Positions 8,013 through 17,851 of a stretch of 64,000 nt of DNA are shown here, in pieces; the stretch's first letter is position 1; each line of letters begins with the position of its first letter. The notes beneath the pieces were generated by a model. It was not told where the DNA came from, did no database searches, and saw only the letters and a list, made by a program, of their open reading frames with translations. The position numbers and the translations under genes are program-made. The stretch is from Fischerella sp. PCC 9605 (GTDB taxonomy: Bacteria; Cyanobacteriota; Cyanobacteriia; Cyanobacteriales; Nostocaceae), in contig NZ_KI912149.1 in assembly GCF_000517105.1 (NCBI RefSeq), forward strand, positions 384,712-448,711, written 5' to 3'.

Positions 8013-10583
8013 TTACTTGTTCATCATTGTCCAAACGCCATCCCAAGAGTTTGGCAGAGTTTGTTGAAGGTAAGTGCGGGCACGTTCTAAGTGGATATCG
8101 ACGGCTTGATCCGCAGGCCGAATTTTTTTTGCCGTTTCAAAGCAGGCGATCGCCCGCTCAAAGTTACGGCTCAAATAGGCATCACGTCCGTCATGGTAAT
8201 GGAACAAAAATTCTTGGGTAGTGGTGTCTAGGGATATAGTGCGATCGCTAATTAACTCGTAGATGTTTACCGCCTGATGTTTACCTTTGACGCGGATTTT
8301 GTCTAACTCGCGTACCCAGATGCGATCGCGGCATAAATTGTAAGTAAATTCACTTAATATAATATCACAACCATATTCTTTGGTCACTGCTTCCAAACGC
8401 GAACTTAAATTGACGCCATCGCCAATAACTGTGTAGTCCATGCGTTTGTGAGATCCAATATTGCCAGAGACTACTTCTCCCGAACTAATGCCAATACCAA
8501 TATAAATTTTTGGTTGCTCTTGGATAACTCGCCGTCGGTTAAACTCTTCAAGGCGTTGCCGCATTTCTAATGCTGCTTGCACCGCCTTCCAAGCATGGTT
8601 TTCCATTAGCGGTAGTGGCGCGCCAAACACTGCCATTAAGGCATCGCCAATAAACTTATCGAGAGTGCCTTCGTGGTTAAATACAGCTTCTACCATCGTC
8701 TCAAAATACTGATTCAGCAGCGATACCACCTCAGCAGCACCGAGATTTTCTGTGAGAGTAGTGTAACCTCGAATGTCGGAGAACAAGATGGTTACTTCCT
8801 TACGTTCACCTACCATTAAGGCATCTTCCCCCAATGCCATTACTTGTTCGGCAACACGGGGAGTCAGGTAGCGGTACATCGTATTTTTCATCCGCTTTTC
8901 CTGACTTATGTCTTCTAAAACGACTAAACCGCCGCGTACACCACCTTCTGGGTTAGTCAAAGGGTTAACGGTAAGATTGATGCTGCGTTCGATTTTATGA
9001 ACATTATCAGCACTCAATAACTTGAACTGGGGAGTGAGGGGTTGGTTCCAGGGGATAAAAATATCTGCTTGAGTGCGATCGCCTATTGCCAAAATGTAAG
9101 TTCCTGTATCCTGGGCAAATGTGTCATCTGCGGTATTTAAATATAATCCCACCGTCAAATTTTGCTCTGGTACATAATGTCTTGCTCCCGTTTTTAGACT
9201 ATCTTGCAGTCGCATTTTTAAATTATCAATTGGTACAACCTCCCAGACAAGGCGACCAATTAAATTTTTTTCCCATAAATGTTTATTTTGTTTGGCATTT
9301 ATATCCGTTAAAGAACAACCAAGCAATTCCAGTGCCGCATCATTTATAGTTACAATCCGACCGTCCATATCTGTAGAAAGTACGGCATCCGAAAGGCTTT
9401 GCAAAATGTCTTTTTGATACTGTTTTTCTAATAGTACATTTTCAAATAAACGGGCATTTTCTAAAGCAATTCCTGCTTGAATGTTAAAAGCCCGCATAAA
9501 CTCTTCATCAGAAGTAGTAAAACAGCCTTGTTGTTTGTTAATTAACTGTGTCACACCAATCAATTCATTAGCAGAATTGAATACTGGCAAACACAGGATG
9601 TTACGAGTTACATACCCCGTCTTTTTATCTGTAGTGGGATCAAAACGGGGGTCTTTGTAGGCGTCAGGAATATTCAGCGCTTCACCAGTAGAAGCCACAT
9701 AGCCAACAATCCCACGGTTAGCGGGAATGCGGATTTCCATCAATGTTTTGCCATCCGCAGCTGCTACTTTTGTCCAAAGTTCTCCCATTTCTTTACGATA
9801 CAAAAATAGTGTGCTGCGGTCTGCTTGCATTAAAATCCGCGCTTGTTCCATGACTATTTGCAAAGTCGCTTCTAAATCAAGACTTTGCCCTAGTGTTTGA
9901 GTTGCCCGCAAAAGAGCAGTTGCACCCCTTTGATTACGGGCTGCCACGTAAAAAGATTGACAGCTTTCTAAGATAATACCGATAGCAGAGGCAAAGTTGC
10001 GAAATCGCTCTTCATCTTCACAATCAAAGGGAACATTTCCAGCTTTATTAGCCAGTTGTACTACTGCTACGACCTGGTTTTTACTACTTAAAACTGGCAT
10101 ACATAAAAGATTATCAATCTTGTAGCCCATTTGTTTTTCCAGATCTGAACTAAAAAGCGGGTGAGTAGAGGTTTCAGAGATATTGAGACATTGACCTGTG
10201 ATGGCAACATGACCAGGAATGCCAACGGTAATGGGAATACGAATTTCTAAAGGTTTGTGAGTATTATCTTGAGGAATTTTTGTCCACAGTTGACCCTTGT
10301 CGTAGTCTACCAAGAAAATTGTAGTGTGTTCAGCTTGGAGAATTTGACCAATTTTGAGTGTAATCGCCTCTAGTACCTTCTCCAACATAGTTTCTAGGGC
10401 TTCATTGTTGATGAGTTCAATTGCCCGTAGAAATTGCTGGAATTCAGCAGTAATAAAGTCTAGTAAGCAAACAAATTCATTAACAGAAAGGTCTTTGACA
10501 CGACGCAGTAAGGCGTGGGTACGATTAACTTGAGTAAGTTCAGTTAATGTAGCCAAGACGCTACCAGAATTTAGAAGTGTCAT
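8013..10583 (-). CDS. cyaB1: Adenylate cyclase CyaB1-type (GAF-GAF-PAS-class III cyclase)
   Basis: This 856-residue protein makes cAMP from ATP. Two GAF domains (about residues 55-205 and 225-380) each carry the cAMP-binding NKFDE signature (NKAGNVPF..DE and NKQQGCFTTSDE). A PAS domain follows (about 390-480), with the class III cyclase domain at about 590-770. Metal-binding aspartates are in TILFSDIRGYT and FIGD (Asp647). The ATP-specifying pair is Lys643 and Thr718 (DYTVIGD), the Lys/Thr combination known in Anabaena CyaB1 at 646/721, so the offset matches its 859-residue length. A short helical, TPR-like tail ends the protein. Tandem GAF binding of cAMP implies positive feedback. It is monocistronic, flanked by repeats. 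Confidence 0.9.
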   Translation of the reverse strand: MTLLNSGSVLATLTELTQVNRTHALLRRVKDLSVNEFVCLLDFITAEFQQFLRAIELINNEALETMLEKVLEAITLKIGQILQAEHTTIFLVDYDKGQLWTKIPQDNTHKPLEIRIPITVGIPGHVAITGQCLNISETSTHPLFSSDLEKQMGYKIDNLLCMPVLSSKNQVVAVVQLANKAGNVPFDCEDEERFRNFASAIGIILESCQSFYVAARNQRGATALLRATQTLGQSLDLEATLQIVMEQARILMQADRSTLFLYRKEMGELWTKVAAADGKTLMEIRIPANRGIVGYVASTGEALNIPDAYKDPRFDPTTDKKTGYVTRNILCLPVFNSANELIGVTQLINKQQGCFTTSDEEFMRAFNIQAGIALENARLFENVLLEKQYQKDILQSLSDAVLSTDMDGRIVTINDAALELLGCSLTDINAKQNKHLWEKNLIGRLVWEVVPIDNLKMRLQDSLKTGARHYVPEQNLTVGLYLNTADDTFAQDTGTYILAIGDRTQADIFIPWNQPLTPQFKLLSADNVHKIERSINLTVNPLTNPEGGVRGGLVVLEDISQEKRMKNTMYRYLTPRVAEQVMALGEDALMVGERKEVTILFSDIRGYTTLTENLGAAEVVSLLNQYFETMVEAVFNHEGTLDKFIGDALMAVFGAPLPLMENHAWKAVQAALEMRQRLEEFNRRRVIQEQPKIYIGIGISSGEVVSGNIGSHKRMDYTVIGDGVNLSSRLEAVTKEYGCDIILSEFTYNLCRDRIWVRELDKIRVKGKHQAVNIYELISDRTISLDTTTQEFLFHYHDGRDAYLSRNFERAIACFETAKKIRPADQAVDIHLERARTYLQQTLPNSWDGVWTMMNK

Positions 10584-10596
10584 GATTTTATGTTAG

Positions 10597-10725
10597 GGGA
10601 TCGGGGATTGGGTATCGGGGATTAGAGAGACAAGGAGGACAACGAAAGGGAAGGAGGACAAGGAAGCATTTTTTCTCCCTTGTCTCCCCCTTCTCCTAAT
10701 CCTCAGTTCCCAGTCCCCAGTCCCC
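10597..10725. repeat. Intergenic G-rich/C-rich inverted repeat
   Basis: Iterated GGGGATTGGG-type units on one side and CAGTTCCCAGTCCCCAGTCCCC on the other flank a GACAAGGAGGAC segment. The arms are complementary, and the composition matches repeat copies at 880, 13700, 46640 and 60830. It separates sqdX from cyaB1. Confidence 0.65.
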
Positions 10726-10726
10726 T

Positions 10727-11860
10727 TTAAGCTGCTTTCGGTAATTCAGAGTAGATGACCTTCTGATAATAATCTTGCAATTGGCGAGTGGCAGCTGCCC
10801 ATCCCCAACGTTCTGCTTCTCGACGGGCATTTTGACGAATAGTTTCTCGTTCTTGTTTCATCTCTAACAAACGAATCGTAGCAGCGATCGCCCCCTCGTC
10901 ACCTGCATCTAGTTCAAAAAGGTATCCATTTACACCATCTGTCACAATATCAGGAATACCACCGGAACGGGCTGCTACTACCGGACACCCTGCGGCCATG
11001 GCTTCTAGCAATACTAAGCCCAATGTTTCTGTACGGGAAGGAAAGATAAAAGCATCAGCGCTAGCAAATGCCGAAGCTAATTCTTGACCAACCAAATAGC
11101 CAACAAAATGAGCGTTTGTATTAGCAAAATGCTTTTCTAAGGCTTGGCGCTGGGGGCCATCTCCCACTAGTGCCAGTCTCGCTTCAGGAATAGCTTCTAA
11201 TATTGGTTTGATGCGCTCAATTTCTTTTTCGGCAGAAAGACGCCCAACGTAAAGCAGTAGGGGACTATCTGGGTGATTTTGCGATAAACGCGATCGCATT
11301 TGTTGACTGGCTAAGCTAGGATGAAATGTTTCTGTATCGACTCCCCGCTGCCACAAATTCACTCTTTCAATGCCGTGTGTTGTTAGTTCCTCCATCATCG
11401 CTGTAGAGGTACACAAATTTAAAGCTGCTTGATTGTGACCTGCTTTCAGTAATTCCCACAGCAAGCCTTCTAGCATTCCCAAACCATAGTGCTGGAGATA
11501 TTGAGGCAAATGGGTATGATAAGAAGCCACTAAGGGAATATCGAGTATTTTGCTATAGAATATACCAGCCAATCCCAAAACCGCTGGATTTACTACATGA
11601 ATAATATCTGGCTGAAACTGTTCCAAAATGTAACCAATTGCTGGGCGGGGCAGTGCCATTTTTAACTCTGGATACAGCGGTAGAGGAAAGCCGGACACAC
11701 CATATATTTGCGCTCCTTTGTATTCACTGATGCCACCATCAGGACAAATCACTAGTACTTCATCGCCACTGCGTTGTAAATGTTCAATGGTATGGCGCAA
11801 GCGCGTTACAATGCCGTCAACCTTGGGCAGAAAGGTTTCGGTGAATAAAGCTATCCTCAT
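10727..11860 (-). CDS. sqdX: Sulfoquinovosyltransferase SqdX (SQDG synthase)
   Basis: SqdX transfers sulfoquinovose from UDP-sulfoquinovose to diacylglycerol, forming the thylakoid sulfolipid SQDG. It is a GT4 glycosyltransferase: the N-terminus MRIALFTETFLPKVDGIVTR leads the Rossmann domain, and the C-terminal half has LLYVGRLSAEKEIERI and FPSRTETLGLVLLEAMAAG, which bind the nucleotide sugar. I place the start at ATG 11860; the frame continues to 11959 but the extra 33 residues do not resemble the family. The 377-residue length is normal. It is the last gene of an apparent sqdB-orf-sqdX operon on the minus strand, with a 300-bp gap upstream. Confidence 0.93.
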   Translation of the reverse strand: MRIALFTETFLPKVDGIVTRLRHTIEHLQRSGDEVLVICPDGGISEYKGAQIYGVSGFPLPLYPELKMALPRPAIGYILEQFQPDIIHVVNPAVLGLAGIFYSKILDIPLVASYHTHLPQYLQHYGLGMLEGLLWELLKAGHNQAALNLCTSTAMMEELTTHGIERVNLWQRGVDTETFHPSLASQQMRSRLSQNHPDSPLLLYVGRLSAEKEIERIKPILEAIPEARLALVGDGPQRQALEKHFANTNAHFVGYLVGQELASAFASADAFIFPSRTETLGLVLLEAMAAGCPVVAARSGGIPDIVTDGVNGYLFELDAGDEGAIAATIRLLEMKQERETIRQNARREAERWGWAAATRQLQDYYQKVIYSELPKAA

Positions 11861-11981
11861 AAAATATGATTCAGTACAGGCAGTGTGTTCAAATAATCTC
11901 AGCGTCTGGGTAATTTCTGCATCATTCACAGCGTAAACCGTCTGGCGGGCTACAAGCAATTCCCCACAGTCACTTTGTCCT

Positions 11982-12074
11982 CTATTCTTCTTTGCTCAGA
12001 ATAGCCGTTGGTGGCAACAAAATGACCATTAGGCAGACAATACACCCGATAATCAAACGTTTACTGGTCGTCAT
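11982..12074 (-). CDS. Candidate 30-residue single-span membrane peptide
   Basis: An ATG at 12074 opens a 30-codon frame, MTTSKRLIIGCIVCLMVILL followed by PPTAILSKEE. The basic start, one hydrophobic helix and charged tail look like a small membrane protein, and the frame fills the otherwise unexplained sqdX leader. There is no Shine-Dalgarno sequence and I cannot match a known family, so it could be chance. Confidence 0.25.
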   Translation of the reverse strand: MTTSKRLIIGCIVCLMVILLPPTAILSKEE

Positions 12075-12160
12075 ACAGTGGGAGAATCTGACGACCATTT
12101 TTCAGTTTTAGACCAGCAATTTACTTGAAATAGAGTTCCGTGGTTAGCCTCGTTCAAAGT

Positions 12161-12484
12161 TTACCCTAGGTTGAAAGTATCATTTAAATCAAGTTTGACT
12201 GTTAGGTAGGTGCAAATTCCATGAATGCCAATGGCTGTTATTACCCCACCTAACAACACTCCGACTCCTTCAGCAAAGCAATTTATTCTGTGTCTGTTTT
12301 CTGCTGCTTCAGCAACAAGTAAGTCACGCATCGTTGCAGATGGAGACTTCGCTACTTGCTGGTAATTTTTGTAAGCAGCATCTAGTACTGCCCATTCGGG
12401 AAGTAGGTAGTAGATACTAACACTACTAAATGCCACACCGGGCAGTACAACAAACACAAACAGAACAAGCGATCGCATCTTCAT
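12161..12484 (-). CDS. Unknown two-span membrane protein in the sulfolipid operon
   Basis: The 107-residue product has a hydrophobic N-terminal segment (LVLFVFVVLPGVAFSSVSIY) and a second near the C-terminus (GVLLGGVITAIGIHGICTYL), joined by a polar loop with SPSATMRDLLVAEAAENRH. I do not recognise a family. It begins only 6 bp after the sqdB stop and lies on the same strand as sqdX, so it is very likely co-transcribed with sulfolipid synthesis genes. A role in that pathway is inference from position only. Confidence 0.7.
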   Translation of the reverse strand: MKMRSLVLFVFVVLPGVAFSSVSIYYLLPEWAVLDAAYKNYQQVAKSPSATMRDLLVAEAAENRHRINCFAEGVGVLLGGVITAIGIHGICTYLTVKLDLNDTFNLG

Positions 12485-12490
12485 GCTTTG

Positions 12491-13657
<1,167 letters not shown>

Positions 13658-13689
13658 TTACTCGCTGATAGCTAAATCTATCAGGTTTA

Positions 13690-13905
13690 TGTCACCTCTT
13701 GACCATGAAGATTGGGGATTGGGAATTGGGGATTGGGGATTGGGCAAAAATAAGTCAAAAGTTAAAAGCTAAAAGTAAAAAGAAAGAATTTTTTCTTTTA
13801 CCTTTTTACTTTTTACTTCTCCAGTTCCTTTGCCCCATGCGCCTTGCCCATTGCAAGAGTGCCCACTAACTACTAACCACTAACCACTACCCACCAACCA
13901 TTTGT
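13690..13905. repeat. Intergenic repeat cluster including dispersed repeat B, copy 1
   Basis: Between divergent sqdB and the RHH gene lie GGGGATTGGG iterations (13709-13743), then repeat B (13744-13824), which carries a self-complementary AAAAGTAAAAAG/CTTTTTACTTTT stem, then CCACTAACCACTAACC units (13865-13900). Repeat B recurs inverted at 39138-39217 with about two differences. Nothing coding is visible in the 365-bp gap. Confidence 0.8.
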
Positions 13906-14010
13906 AAATAATTGTTGCAAAAATGCCGTCAAAACGTTTTACTGTCTTGACAACCAAAACAGGAGTCGATATCGTAAGAAACATACCCGGGTAAGACCGT
14001 TAACAGAGTT

Positions 14011-14355
14011 ATGCAAGCTAATAAGCAAAAGGTTACTTTGTATTTATCGCCAGAACTGCACAGAAAACTGAAGATACGTTCAGCAGTCGATTCTGAACCT
14101 ATGTCAGAGCTTGCCGAACGCGCTCTCGTTTTCTACCTGGCAAACTCAGAAATGGTAGATGAAGTATCTACCTATGGCAAAACTCACAGAGTTTACACCT
14201 GTCCAAATTGTGAAAGTTCACTAGTTGTAAAGGACGGGGAATTGGTTGCCTTGGGCAAACAACCGGGAATCATTGATCAAGAGCATCTGCCAGTGGAAGA
14301 GATGGAAACAGAGCAAGCCCATCCCAAAGGTGAGGAAGAATTAGTTCCTTGCTAA
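14011..14355 (+). CDS. Ribbon-helix-helix-like protein with a C-terminal zinc-ribbon half-site
   Basis: The first 50 residues (KVTLYLSPELHRKLKIRSAV) look like a CopG/Arc ribbon-helix-helix DNA-binding fold: a short beta strand, then two helices (EPMSELAERALVFYLANS). The middle region has a CPNC pair (YTCPNCESSLVVKDGELVAL), and the protein ends in Cys, so a metal site is possible. The acidic tail is rich in Glu. It lies 112 bp upstream of ycf46 on the same strand, with a stem-loop between them, and may be transcribed with it. I do not recognise a named family. The role as a regulator is inferred from fold only. Confidence 0.75.
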   Translation: MQANKQKVTLYLSPELHRKLKIRSAVDSEPMSELAERALVFYLANSEMVDEVSTYGKTHRVYTCPNCESSLVVKDGELVALGKQPGIIDQEHLPVEEMETEQAHPKGEEELVPC

Positions 14356-14358
14356 ATT

Positions 14359-14406
14359 CGGAATTACGAAGACATAAACATTTATATTTATGCATTCATA
14401 ATTCCG
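14359..14406. promoter_or_regulatory. Stem-loop between the RHH gene and ycf46
   Basis: CGGAATTA (14359-14366) pairs with TAATTCCG (14399-14406), and inside it CATAAA (14373-14378) pairs with TTTATG (14387-14392). No T-tract follows, so it is not a classic terminator. It could be an RNA processing or stabilising element between two co-oriented genes. Confidence 0.4.
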
Positions 14407-14467
14407 CCATCTTTACCAACAGCGATGTCTGGAGTGTCTGTAAAAAAGGTCTCAAGTAGGTCGATGT

Positions 14468-15979
14468 ATGAAAGAAGAGCTCAACATCCTCATTCAAGCT
14501 CAATACCCTTTAATCTACCTTGTGACCTCCGAGGAAGAGCGGGCTGAGCAGGCAATTTCTACAATCGCCCAATCGTCAAAGCCGCAAAGGCGAGTATACG
14601 TTTGGACAGTAACTCATGGCATCGTAGAGTATGGTCAACCCCGGAATGTAAGCCAGCACAATACGGTTTCACCGGAAGCGGCGATTGATTGGATTATCCG
14701 GCACAGAGAACCAGGTATATTTATTCTTAAAGATTTACATCCGTTTATTGATGCGCCTGCGACAACAAGATCTTTACGTGATGCGATCGCTAGCTTCAAA
14801 GGCAGCCAAAAGACTATACTTTTGATGTCGCCGATGCAGCAAGTGCCAATCGAACTGGAAAAAGAAGTTGTTGTTCTTGACTTTGCACTTCCAGATATGG
14901 GTGAGTTAAATAAAGTTTTGACTCACCATCTAGAGCACAATCGTGGACGAAGGTTGACAACAGAGGCACGAGAAAAACTTCTCAGAGCAGCTTTAGGATT
15001 AACTAAAGACGAGGCTGAGAAAGTATACAGAAAAGCGCAAGTAACGACTGGGCGTTTGACGGAAGAAGAAGTAGATATAGTTTTATCAGAGAAAAAACAG
15101 CTAATTCGGCGCAATGGTATATTAGAGTACATAGAGGAAGATGCAACCATTGACGCGGTTGGCGGCTTGGAAGAATTGAAGAAATGGTTGAAGCAGCGCT
15201 CTAACGCTTTTACAGAAAGAGCACGGGAATATGGTCTACCCCAGCCAAAGGGTATGTTGATATTGGGGGTTCCAGGTTGCGGTAAGTCTTTGATTGCCAA
15301 AACCACCTCTCGACTGTGGGGTTTACCACTGCTGCGTTTAGATATGGGACGGGTCTATGATGGCTCGATGGTAGGACGTTCGGAAGCCAATTTGCGGAAT
15401 GCTTTGAAAACCGCTGAATCTATTTCCCCTGCCATTCTATTTATCGATGAATTAGATAAATCCTTTGCTGGTAGTACGGGTTCTTCTGATTCTGATGGTG
15501 GTACTTCTAGCAGGATATTTGGCTCTTTCCTCACCTGGATGCAAGAGAAAAAGTCCCCAGTATTTGTAATGGCAACTGCCAACCGAGTAGAGAGATTGCC
15601 AGGGGAATTTTTGAGGAAAGGTCGTTTTGACGAAATTTTCTTTGTGGATCTGCCAACTCCGGAGGAACGACAAGACATTTTTACGATCCACTTGAGTCAG
15701 CGCCGTAATGACATCTCTAGGTTTGACCTTGAACAATTATCCAAGATGTCAGAAGGCTTTTCTGGGGCTGAAATTGAACAAGCGATCGTGGCGGCGATGT
15801 ACGAAGCTTTCGCCCAAGATCGAGAGTTCACCCAGTTAGATATTATTGCTGCGATAAAAGCGACATTGCCGCTGTCTCGTACGATGCAAGAACAAGTAAC
15901 AGCTTTGAGAGACTGGGCTAGACAGCGTGCGCGACCCGCCGCAGCCTCCGTTGCTGAATATCAGCGAATGGAGTTTTAA
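14468..15979 (+). CDS. ycf46: AAA+ ATPase of the Ycf46 family
   Basis: This 503-residue protein is homologous to plastid-encoded Ycf46. The N-terminal 200 residues (LIQAQYPLIYLVTSEEERAE) form the family-specific domain. The AAA+ core follows, with Walker A GVPGCGKSLIAKTT (about residues 268-280), Walker B ILFIDELDK (about 325), MATANRVERLPGEFLRKGRF (sensor 1 and arginine finger region) and a C-terminal lid domain (GFSGAEIEQAIVAAMYEAF). The fold resembles FtsH/Cdc48-type remodelers but without a protease domain. In cyanobacteria Ycf46 has been linked to photosynthetic and inorganic-carbon regulation, recalled from the literature and not tested here. It is followed 140 bp later by ycf35. Confidence 0.9.
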   Translation: MKEELNILIQAQYPLIYLVTSEEERAEQAISTIAQSSKPQRRVYVWTVTHGIVEYGQPRNVSQHNTVSPEAAIDWIIRHREPGIFILKDLHPFIDAPATTRSLRDAIASFKGSQKTILLMSPMQQVPIELEKEVVVLDFALPDMGELNKVLTHHLEHNRGRRLTTEAREKLLRAALGLTKDEAEKVYRKAQVTTGRLTEEEVDIVLSEKKQLIRRNGILEYIEEDATIDAVGGLEELKKWLKQRSNAFTERAREYGLPQPKGMLILGVPGCGKSLIAKTTSRLWGLPLLRLDMGRVYDGSMVGRSEANLRNALKTAESISPAILFIDELDKSFAGSTGSSDSDGGTSSRIFGSFLTWMQEKKSPVFVMATANRVERLPGEFLRKGRFDEIFFVDLPTPEERQDIFTIHLSQRRNDISRFDLEQLSKMSEGFSGAEIEQAIVAAMYEAFAQDREFTQLDIIAAIKATLPLSRTMQEQVTALRDWARQRARPAAASVAEYQRMEF

Positions 15980-16035
15980 AAGCTTTCCCTTGTAAAGACA
16001 GGGGGGAAAGGCTAGCAGCAGATGCTAGCAGTTAC

Positions 16036-16062
16036 AAAAAAACCGCGTCAAGCTAAACGCGG
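16036..16062 (-). terminator. Hairpin with T-tract oriented toward ycf46 (antisense direction)
   Basis: CCGCGT (16043-16048) pairs with ACGCGG (16057-16062). The seven-A run at 16036-16042 becomes a U-tract only for transcripts read on the minus strand. It therefore looks like a rho-independent terminator for antisense transcription coming from ycf35, or a processing hairpin. Confidence 0.4.
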
Positions 16063-16119
16063 CTTCTGTGAAAACCAAACCGTTGTCCTTTTTCTCTATT
16101 CTCTTTGGAGGAAACCCAA

Positions 16120-16470
16120 ATGTCTCATTTTAGCACTCTGCGTACCAAAATTACCGATGCCGAAATCCTCAAGCAGTCCTTGCGCGACCTCGGTATCACC
16201 GTAAAGACCGAAGCTGATGTTCGTGGTTACAATGGCCAGCGTGTTCGTTCTGACATTGTAGCAGTATTGGAAGGCGAATATGACCTCGGTTGGTCTCGCA
16301 ACAGTGATGGTTCTTTTGATCTCATCGCAGACCTGTGGGGCGTTGCTAAGAAGCACAATCAGACCGAACTGATCAACTCCATCAACCAGAAGTATGCTGT
16401 TAACAAGACCCTGGCTGAAGTAAAACAGCGCGGTTTGCAAAATGCCAACGTTAAGTTGGTATTGCAATAA
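16120..16470 (+). CDS. ycf35: Ycf35 family protein (DUF1257)
   Basis: The 116-residue product MSHFSTLRTKITDAEILKQS belongs to the DUF1257/Ycf35 family found in cyanobacteria and red-algal plastids. Its molecular function is not established. GGAGGAAA at 16107-16114 fixes the start at ATG 16120; a TTG five codons earlier overlaps that ribosome-binding site and is not the start. The protein is soluble and small, with no membrane segment. It lies directly behind ycf46, and a strong terminator follows at 16501, so it is probably well expressed and ends the transcript. Confidence 0.93.
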   Translation: MSHFSTLRTKITDAEILKQSLRDLGITVKTEADVRGYNGQRVRSDIVAVLEGEYDLGWSRNSDGSFDLIADLWGVAKKHNQTELINSINQKYAVNKTLAEVKQRGLQNANVKLVLQ

Positions 16471-16500
16471 TTATTTCTCTGCGCGTTCCCAAAGCTGCAC

Positions 16501-16538
16501 GGGTTAACCAAGTTAATAGCGGTTAGCCCGCTTTTTTC
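16501..16538 (+). terminator. Rho-independent terminator of ycf35
   Basis: GGGTTAACC (16501-16509) pairs with GGTTAGCCC (16521-16529), one G-U pair, and is followed by GCTTTTTTCC. It begins 30 bp after the ycf35 stop. Confidence 0.85.
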
Positions 16539-16662
16539 CGGACTGGAGTTATTGCCAGTCCTTGTTTATTTACAGCTACTTTTCTTTTGGGCAAGCAGAA
16601 ATTTTGCTTGCCCATTTTGAATTTAACATTTTTTAATAGCAATTTTAGTTTTTTTTGATTTA

Positions 16663-16692
16663 AAACCCGGTTTACAGAATGTTACCGGGTTT
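16663..16692. terminator. Second hairpin upstream of thrB
   Basis: AAACCCGGT (16663-16671) and ACCGGGTTT (16684-16692) form a perfect 9-bp stem with A/T flanks on both sides. It lies 190 bp after ycf35 and 150 bp before thrB and could act as a backup terminator or as part of the thrB leader. The rest of the 373-bp gap shows no gene. Confidence 0.5.
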
Positions 16693-16843
16693 CTAAATTT
16701 ATTAGCGATCGCACTTTTGATTCGGTGAGTTTGGACGAGATGGAGAGATAGTGACTAGACCATAACCAATTTATATGGCATGACTAATGAGCAAATCAAT
16801 CATTTACGTGAGATGCTGGTTGATTGATTAGTTATTTTTTTCA

Positions 16844-17761
16844 ATGTTTGCTGTTGATTCTGTATCTGTAACTGTTCCTGCTACAACTGCGAATTTAGGC
16901 CCGGGGTTTGATTGTATCGGTGCAGCTTTAACGCTGTACAACGAGTTCAAGTTCACAACTCACACTCAGGAAAAGGTGACAATTACCGTCACGGGTGCGG
17001 AGGCTGAACGAGTTCAAACTGATGAGAGTAATATGCTCTACCAGGCATTCGTAAAGTTATATGAATACCTGGGGCAAGCTCCGCCACCCGTGCAAATTGA
17101 TATCAAGCTAGGTGTACCGCTAGCAAGGGGTTTGGGTAGTTCGGCGACGGCAATTGTTGGTGGTTTAGTTGGTGCTAATGTGTTGGCGGGTGAACCTCTG
17201 AGTCAGTCGCAGGTGATGGAGTTGGCGATCGCAATGGAAGGACACCCGGATAATGTTGTCCCAGCTTTCGTGGGGGGTTGTCGTCTGGCTGCTACTAGTA
17301 ATGCAGGTTGGGAAATTTGTGAGGTTCCTTGGCATGAGGAGATAGTACCAATAGTGGCAATTCCTGATTTTGAGCTTTCCACAAAAGAGGCGCGGCGAGT
17401 ATTGCCAAAAGAAGTGAGTCGCGCAGATGCGATTTTTAATACGGCGCATCTGGGTTTATTGTTGCGTGGTTTGGAGACTGGTAGAGGAGATTGGTTAAGA
17501 GCTGCTTTACAAGATAAGTTACATCAGCCTTTTCGGAAAGCATTGATTAAAGGATACGATGCTGTGAATGCAGCTGCTGTTGCTGCTGGTGCTTACGGTA
17601 TGGTGATTAGTGGTGCGGGCCCAACCCTATTGGCTTTAACGGATATAGCCCATTCTGAAGCTGTGGCGACAGCGATGGCAACAGCTTGGCAATCTGAAGG
17701 AATTTCCCCTGTAGTGCGATCGCTTAAAGTTGATAATCAAGGAGCAAGAAGCTTTTTTTAG
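16844..17761 (+). CDS. thrB: Homoserine kinase
   Basis: ThrB phosphorylates homoserine to O-phosphohomoserine for threonine synthesis. The 305-residue protein is a GHMP kinase: VSVTVPATTANLGPGFDCIG is the N-terminal signature, PLARGLGSSATAIVGG the phosphate-binding GLGSSA loop, and GMVISGAGPTLLAL the C-terminal GHMP motif. ATG 16844 opens directly into the conserved start. It is followed after an A/C-rich repeat by a coiled-coil gene and then ndhD on the same strand. Confidence 0.96.
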   Translation: MFAVDSVSVTVPATTANLGPGFDCIGAALTLYNEFKFTTHTQEKVTITVTGAEAERVQTDESNMLYQAFVKLYEYLGQAPPPVQIDIKLGVPLARGLGSSATAIVGGLVGANVLAGEPLSQSQVMELAIAMEGHPDNVVPAFVGGCRLAATSNAGWEICEVPWHEEIVPIVAIPDFELSTKEARRVLPKEVSRADAIFNTAHLGLLLRGLETGRGDWLRAALQDKLHQPFRKALIKGYDAVNAAAVAAGAYGMVISGAGPTLLALTDIAHSEAVATAMATAWQSEGISPVVRSLKVDNQGARSFF

Positions 17762-17850
17762 TCATTGGTCATTGGTTATTAGTTAGTAGTTGGTGGTTGG
17801 TTCGAATAACTAACAAACAACAAATAACAAACAACAAACAACAAAAGACA
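17762..17850. repeat. GTCATTGGTC / AACAAACAACAAA intergenic repeat
   Basis: The 90-bp gap between thrB and the next gene is GTCATTGGTCATTGG and TTAGTTAGTAGTTGGTGG units followed by ACAAACAACAAATAACAAAC. It runs up to the next start codon, leaving no ordinary ribosome-binding site. Confidence 0.65.
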
Positions 17851-17851
17851 A

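Noticed and set aside
14923-15736. Several reverse frames of 94-127 codons opposite ycf46
   Set aside because: They are shadows of a clearly coding AAA ATPase on the forward strand.
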